Origin: Daphnia carinata
Lineage: Eukaryota; Arthropoda; Branchiopoda; Diplostraca; Daphniidae
NCBI RefSeq assembly: GCF_022539665.2
Contig: NC_081340.1
Span: forward strand, 2,418,001 to 2,482,000
DNA length: 64,000 bases
Reading direction: 5' to 3'
In this document: positions 1 to 12,337 of the stretch, piece by piece
Numbering within the stretch: the stretch's first letter is position 1
How the letters are laid out: each line of letters opens with the position of its first letter
The notes under the pieces: generated by a model
What the model saw: the letters and a program-made list of their open reading frames with translations, nothing else
Database searches by the model: none
What the model was told of the DNA's origin: nothing
Translations under genes and position numbers: made by a program

Positions 1-2344
1 TTAATACTCCATCATCAGATTGTAAAGTCATTCATCCGAAAGAAGGTCGCAATGACTCTTCAATACAAACGAAGATCATGACGAAGGTATGAAGAACTTT
101 AACTCATAAACTGGAAACTCCAAACCTTTTAAACCCAACTTGTTCTGTCTGTTGAAATTTTTAGGTGGGGAAAACCATTAATCTTATGCAGCAAGCTTTG
201 AACTTGAATGGTAGCTGTGGAGAATTTGCTCTGGGTACATCGACGTCTCCCTTGACTGACACTGAATTTACCGATTTTCGTGATGGAGTAGGAACGCTGA
301 TCAAAATTGATGAATGCAAACAGCGAATTTTTCAGGGTGGCCTCGAACCAAGTCTCAGGTTCATAAATGAATTGCTTTTCTCTTTGGGTAAGCGCCAATA
401 GGTTTTAAAGTCATTGTTTCGTTTTTTAGACGCGTAGTGTGGAAACATCTGCTAAATGTCTACCCTGATGGGTTAAATGGAAGTGAAAGGATGAAGTACA
501 TGGGCAGAAAGTCTGACGAGTATCAACGGTTGAAGAGTGAATGGATGATTTACTACAGGAGTAAGAAGGTACTTGCACTGCGTTCTTGTAAATTCAATTT
601 GTACCTAACTGGTGTGGAATAGATGTCAGAGGAATTGCAGCACGTTACTTCAATGGTTAGAAAAGATGTCCTGAGAACAGATCGGCAACATCCGTTTTAT
701 AGTGGAGGAGACGACAATGCAAATGTTGAAAAACTATTTAACATCCTGACAACGTAAGATGCAAGATTTTAGCGTTCGTAGACTTCCTATTCACCACCCG
801 TAATCCGTAAAAAATTTACAGCTATGCCATCATGCATCCAACAACTGGCTATTGTCAAGGAATGAGTGACAGTAAGCAACAATAACAAATTACTTGCTTT
901 TGTGTGTGCTTGACCCTTTTTAACCATAAACTATGATGTTACAGTGGCTAGCCCCATTCTCTTTGTCATGGACAATGAAGCGCATTCCTATATCGCATTT
1001 ACCGCCTTGATGGAACGACTGAAAGAGAATTTTTCCATTACTGGGACCACTATGACTTTAAAGTAAAACTTCAAATGAAAAGCTGATAAGACTATCGTGT
1101 TGAAGTAACTGGCGAAATCATTTGTAGATTCGACCACCTGTGCTGTGCGATCGCCTATCATGACCCGGTTTTTTTCGCTTATCTCCAGCGACATAATGTA
1201 ATGTCTGCCAGTTGCCTTTTCCCCTTGTAATTTAATACGAGTATTTTTTAACTTATAGGCCATTGATTTGCTGTTTTGCTACCGGTGGTTATTGCTCGAA
1301 ATGAAACGTGAATTTGCGTTTGATGAAGCTCTGCGTATGTTGGAAGTAACCTGGAGCTCTTTACCCAAGTCATCTCGTCAAACCGAACTTGGTAATATCG
1401 TTATTGTTTATAATTTCGTGTGGTTCTTAATAAAATGCCTTGTTAATGTATAAGCTCTCTTTGAGCGAATACCTGATCTAGCTCCAACGGCATCAGTGCC
1501 TATCCCTCTTCCTGCGCGAATCAAAGAATCTCCTTACACAAAAGTCTGCAGCCTTCGTCGTCAAAGCTCTTCTCCGGCATCTTCCTTTTCATTTAACTCC
1601 AGTGAAGGCCCAGTTGGCCTACATTCCGCACTGAAAAATAGCCGTGATAGTCAATCTATATGTTCACCGAGCTGGGATAGAGGAAATATTGAGTTAGACG
1701 ATGTCTTTATTCCTGCCAACGATAAAGACAATTCTACTCAGTTAGAATCTCTTGTCGTTCCTCATGATTTGAAACCCAAAGACTATACAGAATCTCATCG
1801 TGATCTTGCTCAGTCTAACGGTCGTGGACAGTTTGTCGTTAACGAAGCAACCAATGGACAGCAGTGTCCATTGATGGCTTCTGGTGATAGTGTATCGAGC
1901 GCCCTCTCGTCATTGATGAAGGTGAAAGAGCCTGAAGAAAAACGCGTTGATATATCGAACGAGGGATTGTCTTGCCCCCTTGAAGATAGTGTCCTTCAGG
2001 ATTTTGAAGTCGTCGGTTCTTGTGAAGAAGCCATTGAGGCGGCTGCAGCTACTACCATGATCACACCTAGCAATACGATTCATCCCAATTACGTGAGAAC
2101 AGGTGTCAGGCCAAGTCTGCCTTCTCCAGACGTGCTGGGGTGTGGCAATCCTTTTCTTATTTTTCTCTGTCTCACTGTCTTGCTTCAACATCGCGATTCT
2201 ATAATTAATCGTGGACTGGACAGTAATGAGATGGCAATGCATTTTGATCGTCTCGTTCGTAAACATGATGTAGAGCGTGTGCTAAGTCAAGCACGCACTC
2301 TTTACTATAGATACCTTGCCCACTTCAACTCGCAGAATAGCTGA
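1..2344 (+). CDS. TBC1D25: TBC1D25-like Rab GTPase-activating protein, 3' part
   Basis: TBC-domain Rab-GAP, which stimulates GTP hydrolysis by Rab proteins; vertebrate TBC1D25 acts on Rab33B in autophagy (family knowledge). Exons by phase: 3-86, 165-358, 430-568, 623-753, 822-871, 945-1062, 1128-1197, 1259-1391 and 1455-2344. The joined frame is open for about 602 residues and the N-terminus lies upstream of the window. The TBC domain opens with VWKHLLNVYPDGLNGSERM. Both catalytic fingers are visible: Arg in VRKDVLRTDR (IxxDxxR motif) and Gln in GYCQGMSD (YxQ motif). Next come LLFCYRWLLLEMKREFAFDE and MLEVTWSSLP, then a Ser-rich linker of about 190 residues, then a conserved tail (CGNPFLIFLCLTVLLQHRD, MAMHFDRLVRKHD). 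This order and the tail match TBC1D25 rather than other TBC proteins. No frame break was seen. The first exon piece (3-86) is the least certain. Confidence 0.93.
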
Positions 2345-2992
2345 CCAGTCTATGTAACTAAGTAAAATTTCATCGTCGCTAAAATTTGTCTCATCCAGTT
2401 TAAAAAATCAGTGACTCGATCATTTTTGATCGGAAGTAGCATTCCGTGTCCTTTATTGCCATTTACGTTCTTCCATTTAAATTTTTTAAAAAGCCACTTG
2501 ATTTAGTTTTTTTTTCTCTTTTGGGTGCGGTATATTTGTGGAAAATGTCTTTTACTAGTCAGTGGTCTATTATTTTCATGAGTTTCTTGTGTCGCAATTT
2601 ATTTAAAGGTTCAATTTGTACGTCTTGTACCGTTGACATCAGTGAGTTAGCACCCTTAAGACATCAATCAGAACTGTCAATGTCCAAATCAGTCTCGAAG
2701 GGTTCCATGTTTCTTTCTCGTATTAAATCATTTTGTCTTGATAATTTAATTTACGTTATTTATTTTAACAAAAATGCAAAATATATGGTAACAGATTAAA
2801 CTTATTCTTTGAAATTCGAACATTTTCCATGAATCAAGGGATTCCTTCAGAAGGTAGTAGGAATTGGGAAAGCCGAGAAAAACAACAAATCATGCACTGG
2901 TACAACTGAACATTATTTAATGGTTTTGACATTAATAGATGGAAACTAAGGAACTGAAGGCCGTGAGCTTCTTTCGGTAGGCATGATTGATG
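2345..2992. other. 3' flank of TBC1D25, second half duplicated
   Basis: No gene is seen. The stretch 2345-2660 is AT-rich and is probably 3' UTR or flank. From about 2670 to 2984 the sequence recurs inverted at about 51535-51870 with obvious similarity and scattered differences. The match stops at 2984, a few bases before the large inverted repeat begins. Confidence 0.7.
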
Positions 2993-3061
2993 ATATGGCA
3001 ATCCGTTTTACCCAAAATAAAAATAAAACTGTTGGGCATTTTCTCTGTTTCGCTGCTATCA

Positions 3062-3410
3062 ACATCTACCGGTCACGTTTCTGGTTAATTCTCTACACAC
3101 ACTGACCGAAAAACATTTTAAGCCCGACTAAATAATTCCGACTAAATAAGCCCGACTTTTCTCGGTCTGGCTTAAATTATTTCCTGAGATAACTGAAACT
3201 CAACTGCATTGGTTAAATATCACAGGATATACTCAAAATTGAATGCTTATTCCTGTAAAATTGCTATTTTTTCATTAAGTTAATCGTTTTTGAAATACAC
3301 CGAATATTTGACGATAGCGCGCCAGTACGCTACTGCGCTAGCGTGGTGCAGTAGAAATATTCTTTGAATGGATGTCGAGAACTAACTAGAAATCTGACTG
3401 GTAGATGGCG
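3062..3410. mobile_element. MITE-like element with ~45-bp imperfect terminal inverted repeats
   Basis: The left end (3062-3110, CATCTACCGGTCACG...) is the imperfect inverse of the right end (3360-3410, ending ...CTGGTAGATGGCG). The interior has AAGCCCGACT/TCGGTCTGGC hairpin-like segments and a short palindromic stretch around 3320-3345. No coding capacity is seen. One-ended copies with the same AGCCCGAC...GTCGGGCT hairpin and GTAGATGGCG end are at 12380-12550 and 20950-21120. Superfamily not assigned. Confidence 0.6.
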
Positions 3411-3429
3411 ATAGCATTGAGTCAACATA

Positions 3430-5845
3430 CACAAAAAAAAACAAAATAAAGAAGGCAAAAACTAATCACATATTCGGAATCGGCGTTTATTTTCGCTTTG
3501 GCGGAAATTGAAACAAAATTCCAAGCCAAAATGTTAGTCGAGATTATTTGTTATTTATTTTTTATTTACTTTTCGAAATATTGAAAATATTTCTTTTTGA
3601 GAGTTAAGATCTCGATCTGGCAACGTTTCGGGCAAAAATTGGTCCGAAGTCCTTCCTTCGCCATTTTGGATGTAGCCTTTGTTAGGGATCCTCGTCTGAC
3701 GTATTGCCCGGACTTTTACTACTTAAATACGCCTTCTTATTTTTGTAATTCTTTATCCCCTAGACTCTACACTGACCAACAAAGAAAATGCATTTTCACA
3801 TTACTTTGTCCAAATTTAACGTACTCGTAATTTAATTGATCATAGAAAACATGTTGCCGTACGCACGAATACCTAAATTTTGATGGAACTGTTTGCATGC
3901 AATGTTGAAATGCGTTTTCTATTGGCGTAATTTTTTTTTACTAGTATGTTAAACATCCAATCCATTCTTTCTTACTGAAGACTTTTTGTCAAAATTTTGA
4001 ATCTCGCGCTTTGATGTGTCTCATACAAGCATTCTGGCCTACGTCAGGAAATAGGGTACAGAATTGCATGGCACCTTTTGAGTCTGCTGTCGGACCTATA
4101 CACATGTAATGGGAAAGGTTTGGCCATATTATAGCTTTAGTATTACGAAAGAATTTGTTCATCCATTTATTTTTTGTTTCAGGTATTGGAACAACTAATT
4201 ACATGGAGGTGATGTGTAAAAGTGGGACTTGAGTTGTTAGCAGTTGGTTGAAAAGAGCATAGATGGGTAAATATGGAAATAAATAATACTTAACGTTACA
4301 ACTCGTTTTGATTTTGTATGTTGGCCAATATAGAATCACACTCTTTCTCTTATTCATCTTTAGAATCCTGGGTTGGCCACTTTATGAAACATTCGCGTCT
4401 ATTTAGGCCAAAAGTACGACAAATCTATCCACATCGAACATGGAGCGGATTACCGTATTGTACATAGAAACGTTTGAAGGTGCAGTATTTTATCTATCCT
4501 ACATCATTTGCTAATTGTCCTTTGAATAGGTTAAACTTTTAAGGTTCTAGATTTGCTTTTAGGCAGTATAGTTGTCTATTATTTGAATTTAACACTTTGC
4601 ATCTTGGGTAGTGAAAAAACGTGTCGTGCTGCGTCCAAACATTAGAAAGTTCAGCAGCTGCGTGTGGTTTAATTTATAGTTAATGTTCTTCCTTCTGATA
4701 AAGCAGATATTGCCATCGTTCGAACTAACTTTTATAGCGCTAGCTTACGTAGTATGTGATCCTTTGGCGATGCGTTGGCTTTTGTTATTACTTGTTTTTT
4801 GTATTTGCGTAACAATTGCCCATTTTGGAACACATTTTCTAAACATCGTTCTGTTTGATCGTTTTTTCGGTAATATCGGATTTAACAAACTCGTGACTGC
4901 AAACATCGAATTTTTGGAAATGTGTTAAAAAATGACTGGCTGATAGTTCTGAACGATTTTGTTCATTTGTTATTGTTCTACGTCGTGTGATGAATTTGCT
5001 ATTTTATCTTTTGGTCTTAAGCATTGGAGGGAAAGAAGCCGTTGCTAATTAAGTAGAATTTTGTTCACTGACAAACTGCTGCATTAACTTCGAAGAAAAA
5101 ATCCGAATAGTTTGGTTACAAATTGCACAAGGAAAGTTGCGAGAAATAGGGCATCTTTAGGTATTGCGCTGTTAAAATGTGAGTGGCACTTCAGTTTCTT
5201 CCACCTAAATCTTACCCGTGATACATTGTGAGAAAACTAATAAATATTTTTTTTTTTTGCTTTTCAGATGGTATGGACTAGATGCATGTTGGAGTAATGT
5301 TCCAGAAAGCAGCATTCCAGGGGCAAGAATCCAAGTTGAAAGGCTGATCAACACTTCATATATTGTTAAACTTGTTTTCTTTGCTCCTTGGTGAATTAGA
5401 ATTAAATTGGAAATTGAAAGTTATTGAACTAATTTGCCAATCAGTTAGATGGAATTTGTGGAAGTTGCCGAAATGTCAGGACGGAGTGATACGCAAAATT
5501 TGGAGTCGAAAAAAGTGTTTGCATGTGGTGAATGCTAAGAACGTCTGTTGGCACTTCCAGAAATTTTAAGGCTTGGGACACGATACAGGCTGTAGATGGT
5601 AGAATTTGCATTGCAAGTCAAAATCGTGTGTTGTTGCCTGTCGACTATTAAGTAACAAGTTGGAGCTAATGTGTCTAAAATGATTACTTCTTAGATACTA
5701 AAAATAAATACACAAAGATATAATTGGAATTGGTTTTGTATTGTCCCACCTCCACCCACAATTCCACCACGTTTTACAATACGTTTACATATTATTAAAC
5801 ACATACATTATACAATAATACATACATACATAATACACAAACACT
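3430..5845. other. Arm sequence without a supportable gene
   Basis: AT-rich sequence with only short ORFs (77, 81 and 68 codons). The ORFs at 4683-4928 and 5363-5569 are mirrored at 28501-28746 and 27861-28067, but that reflects arm identity rather than demonstrated coding. The change from diverged to near-identical arm sequence falls at about 4240-4255. ACATA-type simple repeats occur at 5790-5840. Confidence 0.6.
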
Positions 5846-6189
5846 TAAGCTAACCCGTTGGCTGCCAAGCCATTACAACCCGTAGGTTGTTCTTCTACAG
5901 TCTCTACCATCGCTTCAGATGGAAGACGATGCAAGGGGGACTTGTCTTTCGACAAGTCCGGGCTGATTTGACGGTGGAGACCTTTATGGGAATGCACACC
6001 CCGGGTTACTCCACGATCAAATCGACAAAGAGAAGGCCCTACTGGTGCATTGCCTAATGCGCCCGAAGGCGCAAGGCGACTGCCCTACCCCAATAGGTGA
6101 TCAACCTAGGGGTAGAACAGCGCCCGCCGGTCCCTACAGCTACAAAAAAAAATGGGAGAAAAATGGGTGGCAGCCAACGGGTTAGCTTA
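5846..6189. mobile_element. MITE, 344 bp, 22-bp perfect TIRs
   Basis: The ends 5846-5867 (TAAGCTAACCCGTTGG...) and 6168-6189 are perfect 22-bp inverted repeats. The body is GC-rich with no ORF of note. The short length and absence of a transposase fit a non-autonomous DNA transposon. A TA flank is possible on both sides, but the target-site duplication is ambiguous. Confidence 0.8.
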
Positions 6190-6404
6190 CACTGCACGAC
6201 AATACAAAACAAAACAATACCAAAACGCGAGGCTCCACGATGAGGGGGATGAGGCGAAGACGTGCGCGAACGACGATGATGCGGCAATGGCGATTAGCTC
6301 GATGACGGTGAAGCGAAGACAGCGAAGTGACGATGGCAAGGCTAAGGCGATCAGCTTGAAGACACCAAAGACGACGGCGGCAATGACAGCGAGACGAGGA
6401 CGGC

Positions 6405-6760
6405 GATGACGGCGAGACGAGGACTGCGATGACGGCGAGACGAGGACTGCGATGACGGCGAGACGAGGACTGCGATGACGGCGAGACGAGGACTGCGATG
6501 ACGGCGAGACGAGGACTGCGATGACGGCGAGACGAGGACTGCGATGACGGCGAGACGAGGACTGCGATGACGAGGACGGCGATGACGAGGACGGCGATGA
6601 CGAGGACGGCGATGACGAGGACGGCGATGACGAGGACGGCGATGACGAGGACGGCGATGACGAGGACGGCGATGACGAGGACGGCGATGACGAGGACGGC
6701 GATGACGAGGACGGCGATGACGAGAACGGCGATGACGAGAACGGCGATGACGAGAACAGT
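6405..6760. repeat. Compound minisatellite: 7 x 23-bp then 13 x 15-bp units
   Basis: About seven units of the 23-mer GACGGCGAGACGAGGACTGC(GAT) run to 6565. About thirteen units of the 15-mer GATGACGAGGACGGC follow, with the last few carrying GAGAACGGC. The period creates long spurious ORFs on both strands. The sequence is much more GC-rich than its surroundings. Confidence 0.9.
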
Positions 6761-7959
6761 GAGGCGGAGACGATCAGCTTGATGACAATGAGGAGAAAAT
6801 GAAGTGAAGAACAAGACCCATTTCTTTTTCATTACCAATCTGAAGAAAAAAAAAAGGAAATAAATTAGATGAAAGAACAATAGCATACTCATAGTCATCT
6901 TGACTGACAAACTCTTGTAAAAAACGAAAAACAAATAAAATTCATCACAGGAAAGAGATACACTATGACAATCAAACAGTTTTCCATTGGCAACCTACTT
7001 GTAACAGTAACCTTTAACGAACCATAGTGTAATTGAGTTTTTTCATAGCGTAAACATTGCAAAGTCTACTACTGATAAGCTGTATGGGGAATTAAAAGGT
7101 GAAAAGTATCAGTACTTGCAATTAGTTCTTTTAACATAAATGTGCAACTATCAGATATCTCAAATTGTTAGAGAACACCCAGTAAGCTTGGGTTTGCAAA
7201 CCATCCACTACATCCTTTCGAATAAATTGACAATTCTGTTGCGAGGGACACATTTGAAAGGAATGCCCCCATGGTAAAGTTTGCAAGTATTTAAATTTGC
7301 CTTCTATGCTTTGGAAAAGAATTAAGGGCATAAATGGCATATTGTGAGTTAAATACCTTTCCCACGAGTAAATAGCGTAATAAAAAACTAAAGTATGGAT
7401 AGCCTAGCTGAGCAGCTGGCACAGCTTATCAACAATTGGAACTGTCACATATAAAAAACAACCAATTTTAGAGTGTTTTCATTCCAATATATACCCAAAA
7501 ATGATGGACAAAACCGTAGATAACGTACCGTTAATTTTTTTATGAATATTCTTAAACACACCATAGTTAAGAAAATTAACATACAGCAACTTTACTAGTT
7601 ACGACAATCAGCCATTATAGGGAAACAGCAGCGCCATCTAGTTTTACTATTTGATGCCCAATGAAAATCTTAACTTCAAAACGAAGTGCGAAAATTAGCG
7701 CTTTACGTGATCGTACCTTGATCGTTAGTATTTCAGACAGTTACCTCTTATTTTTGTAGCGCCATAACCAAAAAATTTAGCGGGTAGTTTGCATGCAGGA
7801 CAGACGTTAAACATGCCATCCATTCATCCGCATACATGTCGTAAGATTAACCAGCATCGTAGATAGCAGAATGACAAGAAAAAAGGACCACCCAATCACA
7901 TCAGTTGATGTAACGTTACTAAAAACGGTAGGAAGAATACAGTTCATTTTTTACTTTTT

Positions 7960-8487
7960 TCAAAATCGCGTAAAATATTTCCGGAAGTCACCGAAAGTAG
8001 CCAATATCTCCGAAAATATTGATCGTGTGACGAAATGAATACAACATTCGTAATCCTTATCAAATTTGGAATACAACTGATGTGTTTTCAGCCAAAAGCC
8101 GGATTTGGCCAAAATCGCGATTTTTCCTGAACTATAGTTCATGAAAATTTGCGATTTTCGACGATTTTCGGGTATTTTGTACTGACCCATGGATTCGACC
8201 CCAAATTTCATGAGGATCACGAAAATATGAATCTTTTTATGTACAGACTTAAACGTAAGCAACCACAAGCTATTTAAAAACCGGAAGTAAAACTGGAAAT
8301 CACAATTTCGGAAATCTAAAAAATGAGCTATATTCTCCTTTAGATTGCTAAAACGATTTTCATAGTTGCAGTAGTCACCTACTGTAAATAAACATAGCGG
8401 AGCTTCTAAAAGTACGATTTCAGTTACGACAAATGTAACGCTGAATAGCTCTACATTTCCAGAGAATTTCTCAAATCTTAATGACAC
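7960..8487 (-). other. Open frame of 175 codons, unassigned
   Basis: An uninterrupted frame repeated at 25011-25538 with one residue change (Tyr to Cys). It is rich in Phe, Leu, Lys and Ser, and has no motif, signal peptide or membrane pattern I recognise. The DNA includes runs such as GAAAATCGTCGAAAATCGC that look like dispersed repeat DNA. Conservation between arms follows from arm identity and does not by itself show coding. A protein-coding call would be weak. Confidence 0.25.
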
Positions 8488-8499
8488 CTTAATTCACCC

Positions 8500-11400
8500 G
8501 AATGAAAATTTCGTGCCTTACGGTGATTAAATTTGTTAGTCTAAACAGTATTACATGCAAACCTGTAGCCAAAAAGTGACGGGATTTAAAAAAAAAAAAT
8601 AGGTTCCACTAGCATCTGGTGGACTGTGGCAGTTTTGCCTCACAGTTAAGCCGCGTCTGTGTGAATCTAAATTTATTATATAAAATTAGTGTTTAATTAT
8701 AAAATTACGAGTTATTAAACCATTTTATTACTAAAACAACACATAGACAGGCATTGAAAAACCGTGGAAAGGTTAATGATGAAACCATGAAATCTACCGA
8801 ACTACCAAACGAAACCTACGAAACTACCAAACGTAGTATCTTACCAAACTTATTGCTGATAGTTGATTCATGGCTAGTATTACTTTTGCTACTTTGCCTT
8901 TACAATAGTGTCCTTAGATTGCAGAGTATTACTGGACATGTTTTGTGCAACAGTTTTTAGTATTGGTCTTTAATAGAGCAATATCTCCTGTTGCAAACTC
9001 ACACTAGGATACACCAACAGCTTGTTGCTTCATCTGTATGTTCTTATATCAACTTCAAATGTTATTTTAATTGTGTGTCCCACACATAAACTGTAACTAA
9101 GTTTTGAGTTTATTTTATCCTAGTTTCAGCATTTCCACACCATTTTCACCATGTTTGTCACATAGGAAAAGACTTGATCGAACAATAGTAGAGAATGTTA
9201 TTTTAACAACAAAGAGTGCACTCAATAATATGGGATTTTAGTTTAATATGACTAAAATTCATTGGCGAAGTTATTTGGCCAATAACTTCGCCATGTAACC
9301 CATTTCTGTTCAAGTCTGAAGTGACAAGTGAATGATAAAAGCTTATTCCTTCAATGTTATACTTCAGTTTTGGCCACAGATCAAGTAAATTAATAGATTA
9401 TAATGTAGTAATCTTATAAAACCTTTTCTAAGTCTGAATGGGATGTCCGTAGGTGATAATAAAAAACACTTGTTGACTTTACATGACTCGATAGCTAGAT
9501 GAAGTAACTTGAATGCTCTGGTTAAGATTGCGACTGGTACTCCCATAATAACGCACGTATATGAACTTTGTAAGCCTATTGCATGATTTTGCAGATGGAG
9601 CAATTACATGCAAAGGCATGAACCCCTCCCCCCCCCCCCCCAAAACAAAAAATAAATAAAACCCTTGAAACACAAAAATAATTTAAATTTCATGTGCCAG
9701 AAATGATACATTTACCTAGACTGTACAGAATTTGCAGCCATCTCTGGTTTCAGCAAGCGGATTCGGTTCACATCATTTTAATCAACATTGAAACGGTCAT
9801 CGCTGTTATACCCGGTTCATACGGTAATACATCTCTTTAAAAAATTTGCAAAGCTCCACTAGTTTACCTACGGTAATGCACTCCAAATTGTTTCCACTGT
9901 CCAGGGTGGCCGACATTCATTTTTTGTTATGTTCTGGTACTTTCTATACTTGTTTGACTTTCACCTCCAGAAAAATACAACAGATGCCAAATTGTACCCT
10001 AAAATGCTTTATCAACTGACAAAAAGCAGTGGATTACCTCAGTTTATGTTTGAAGTCGACCCTAGGCGATTTAAAGCGATCGTTTCCATAATTGTCGTAA
10101 AAAATTGTGGTAATGTGATCCAGCAGATCTTCATCTGCATGCGTTGCTATAATACGATCAAGAGCTCTTCGAAAATCTACAGAGATCTTTGGCTTTCATA
10201 TAGGTTGATCCAAACAATCGTCACCATAAATGAACTTACCATCTTACCGGCAGTATTTCTCCCAGTCGAATCGTATTTGCAACGATGACACTCCAAGGAT
10301 TTAACAAGTCGTTGTAGGTACCTTTGAAAATATATTATAATGACAATAATTTTGGTCACTTAACGTAAAAGTTTACCCACTCTCTGCAGTTTTTACTGTA
10401 GTGATCAGCCAAATCCTCACGACCACCCTTTGCATGTAAATTTAGTTCTGTGGGCGTCAGTCCAGAATAATAGTGTTAGAAACAACTCTTTTGGCAGCGA
10501 GGATTTTGAAATGGCGCTGAAAGTGGAGCAAACTGCGAACTTCATAACCATTAGGCGCTCGTTTGCCATCCAATACCTGCTTACACTTGGATATATTAAT
10601 TTAAGATCCTTTGGTCCCGCATTTAGAAATTTTTAATATTAAGTTACTTGGATCCTGTTCGGTCTTGCAAATCTCTGCTGCCTGGTCAACCCATCAGCAA
10701 TTTAAAACATATATTAATTTAATAGGAACACATGTAATATTGTACCACCTTTTAAAATTTTCCATGTAACAACTTCTTCATTGCAACGGGGAATGCAATG
10801 CAGATAAATCGCATTTGGGCAACCATTGTGTGAAAATAATTGCTGCGGGTCAGGATCATGTCGTTAAGATGAATGAGTTCGATTCTTCAGAAGAAACTGA
10901 AAATTTTTATTAGGAATTCTCTAAAACAAATGACATACGTCTTGTGGATTTAGCATGTTGATCAGACCACAGGAAATCACTTGCTATATTCTTTGTTGAA
11001 CTCTGCAGCATTTTCATATGGGATGGGTGAAACGAATAACTTTTTTGCCCATTTCTCGATTTGCTTCCTCTATGCCTTTTTAGTCAGAAAAGAAATTAAT
11101 TTATTCCTTAATCTATTTTATAAATTTTTTTCACCTCGTCATTGAGAGGAAAAGATGATCATGTTTCATGAATTGTTTACAGCATAGTTATTACTGCCTT
11201 GAAATAACCAACAAGAGAAATTTGAGTTCCACGCTACATAATCAAAATGGCCTTTGGCATCTTTCACACTTCACCCCTTGAAGGACAATAACACACATAA
11301 GGCAGATGATCGATATTTATGAGATATAGTTGTACATTTGCCTGTCCAGCAATTTTATACTGCATGTATGTAATGTTCAGGATGAAGCACAGTCGAACAA

Positions 11401-11669
11401 GTTGTGTGCTAAAACTGACATGTTAACTTGTTATTCCTATTATCTAGATAGTTCCCATCCTATTATTTAGATGACTTAATCAACGAATATCATGAAGGGT
11501 ATGATGAGTATCTTAGATGCAATTGGACCTTTTGGTAGTCGCAATCACCGACGTGCCCCACTCAAAATTACTTTTACTTCAACTTACTCAGTTCATACCG
11601 ACCCATTCGAATCAAGTGAGTACGAGGGCATCAAGGTTTCAAAATTACACAGCGTTAATTAATTGGATT
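8500..11669. other. Left arm, unrecognised repeated sequence
   Basis: No gene is supported. The stretch 9802-11230 belongs to a low-copy family with diverged relatives at 30719-32330 (same orientation) and 43660-47020 (opposite). Short readable stretches on the minus strand (a Lys-Pro-Lys...Asp-Glu-Asp-Leu-Leu-Asp-His segment around 10030-10190) look like a decayed gene, but stops interrupt every frame. A C-run of about 14 lies near 9630-9643. Confidence 0.55.
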
Positions 11670-12337
11670 ACCGTTTTGCCGGAGTCCGTGACAGCACAAG
11701 CAACTAAATCTCTTTTGGCAAGAACAACTGCAACTGAAGCTTTCTGAACAGGTGTTGGTTTTATGTAGCCAGAATTTTTAATGTTTCGAAGTAGTAGTTG
11801 GCGCAGGCCGGCTTCTTCGAATGAAGTTATGTATTGAGGTACATCTTTACCTGTAATCTAAAGCAAACCCAACAGATATTTTTAAATCATAAAATACAGT
11901 TACGAGAAATGGCTTACCTGGAGGACAACTTTATCAAAATTGTTAAAGCGTTCCCCACAGATGATGCCCTTAAACAGTTCCTTTTCATCGCATGCACAGC
12001 TCCCAGAATGTATTGCTCACCCGGTTTTCCATCTTCCATCAATTCACTGAATAGATTCGAGCAGCCTTTCGAGGTGTTGCCAGCTGCATGACCCTAGAGG
12101 TAAAACAATGAACACGAGAACATAAAATATTTTTGTGAAGATACAATTGGTGTTTACATTGTAACACTTGCTGCCACCAATGCATCCTCCTTGAGGAAAA
12201 TACCTTGCTACATTGCCCTCTTCTTCGTTAAAACGAACACTAAAAATGTTGTTTTTTTGTTTTTTGTTTACCTCATGGCAGGTACGACTTCCACCACCGC
12301 CGCGGCCAGGCTTCTTCAGTACCACTAACTTCACATG
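11670..12337 (-). pseudogene. vasa: vasa-type DEAD-box helicase fragment (left copy)
   Basis: Mirror of 21163-21830. Read on the minus strand it holds, in order: a Gly-rich stretch ending in a Cys-His start of a CCHC zinc knuckle, the rest of that knuckle with ligands lost (NEEEGNVARY, LPQGG), a segment like DEKELFKGIICGERFNNFD, and then the Vasa Q-motif region. That region reads FEEAGLRQLLLRNIKNSGY followed by KPTPVQK, RDLVACA and motif I. Motif I reads DSGKT where the family has GSGKT, and a stop follows shortly. Vasa is a germline RNA helicase. The rest of the helicase core (DEAD box onward) is absent, so this is a dead fragment. Confidence 0.85.

Noticed and set aside
1910-2266. Minus-strand 118-codon ORF
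   Set aside because: It is antisense to the conserved last exon of TBC1D25.
6182-6934. 250-codon minus-strand ORF with VLVIA repeats
   Set aside because: It is created by the 15-bp and 23-bp minisatellite, whose unit lacks stops in this frame, and it runs through the MITE end. There is no splice or start support.
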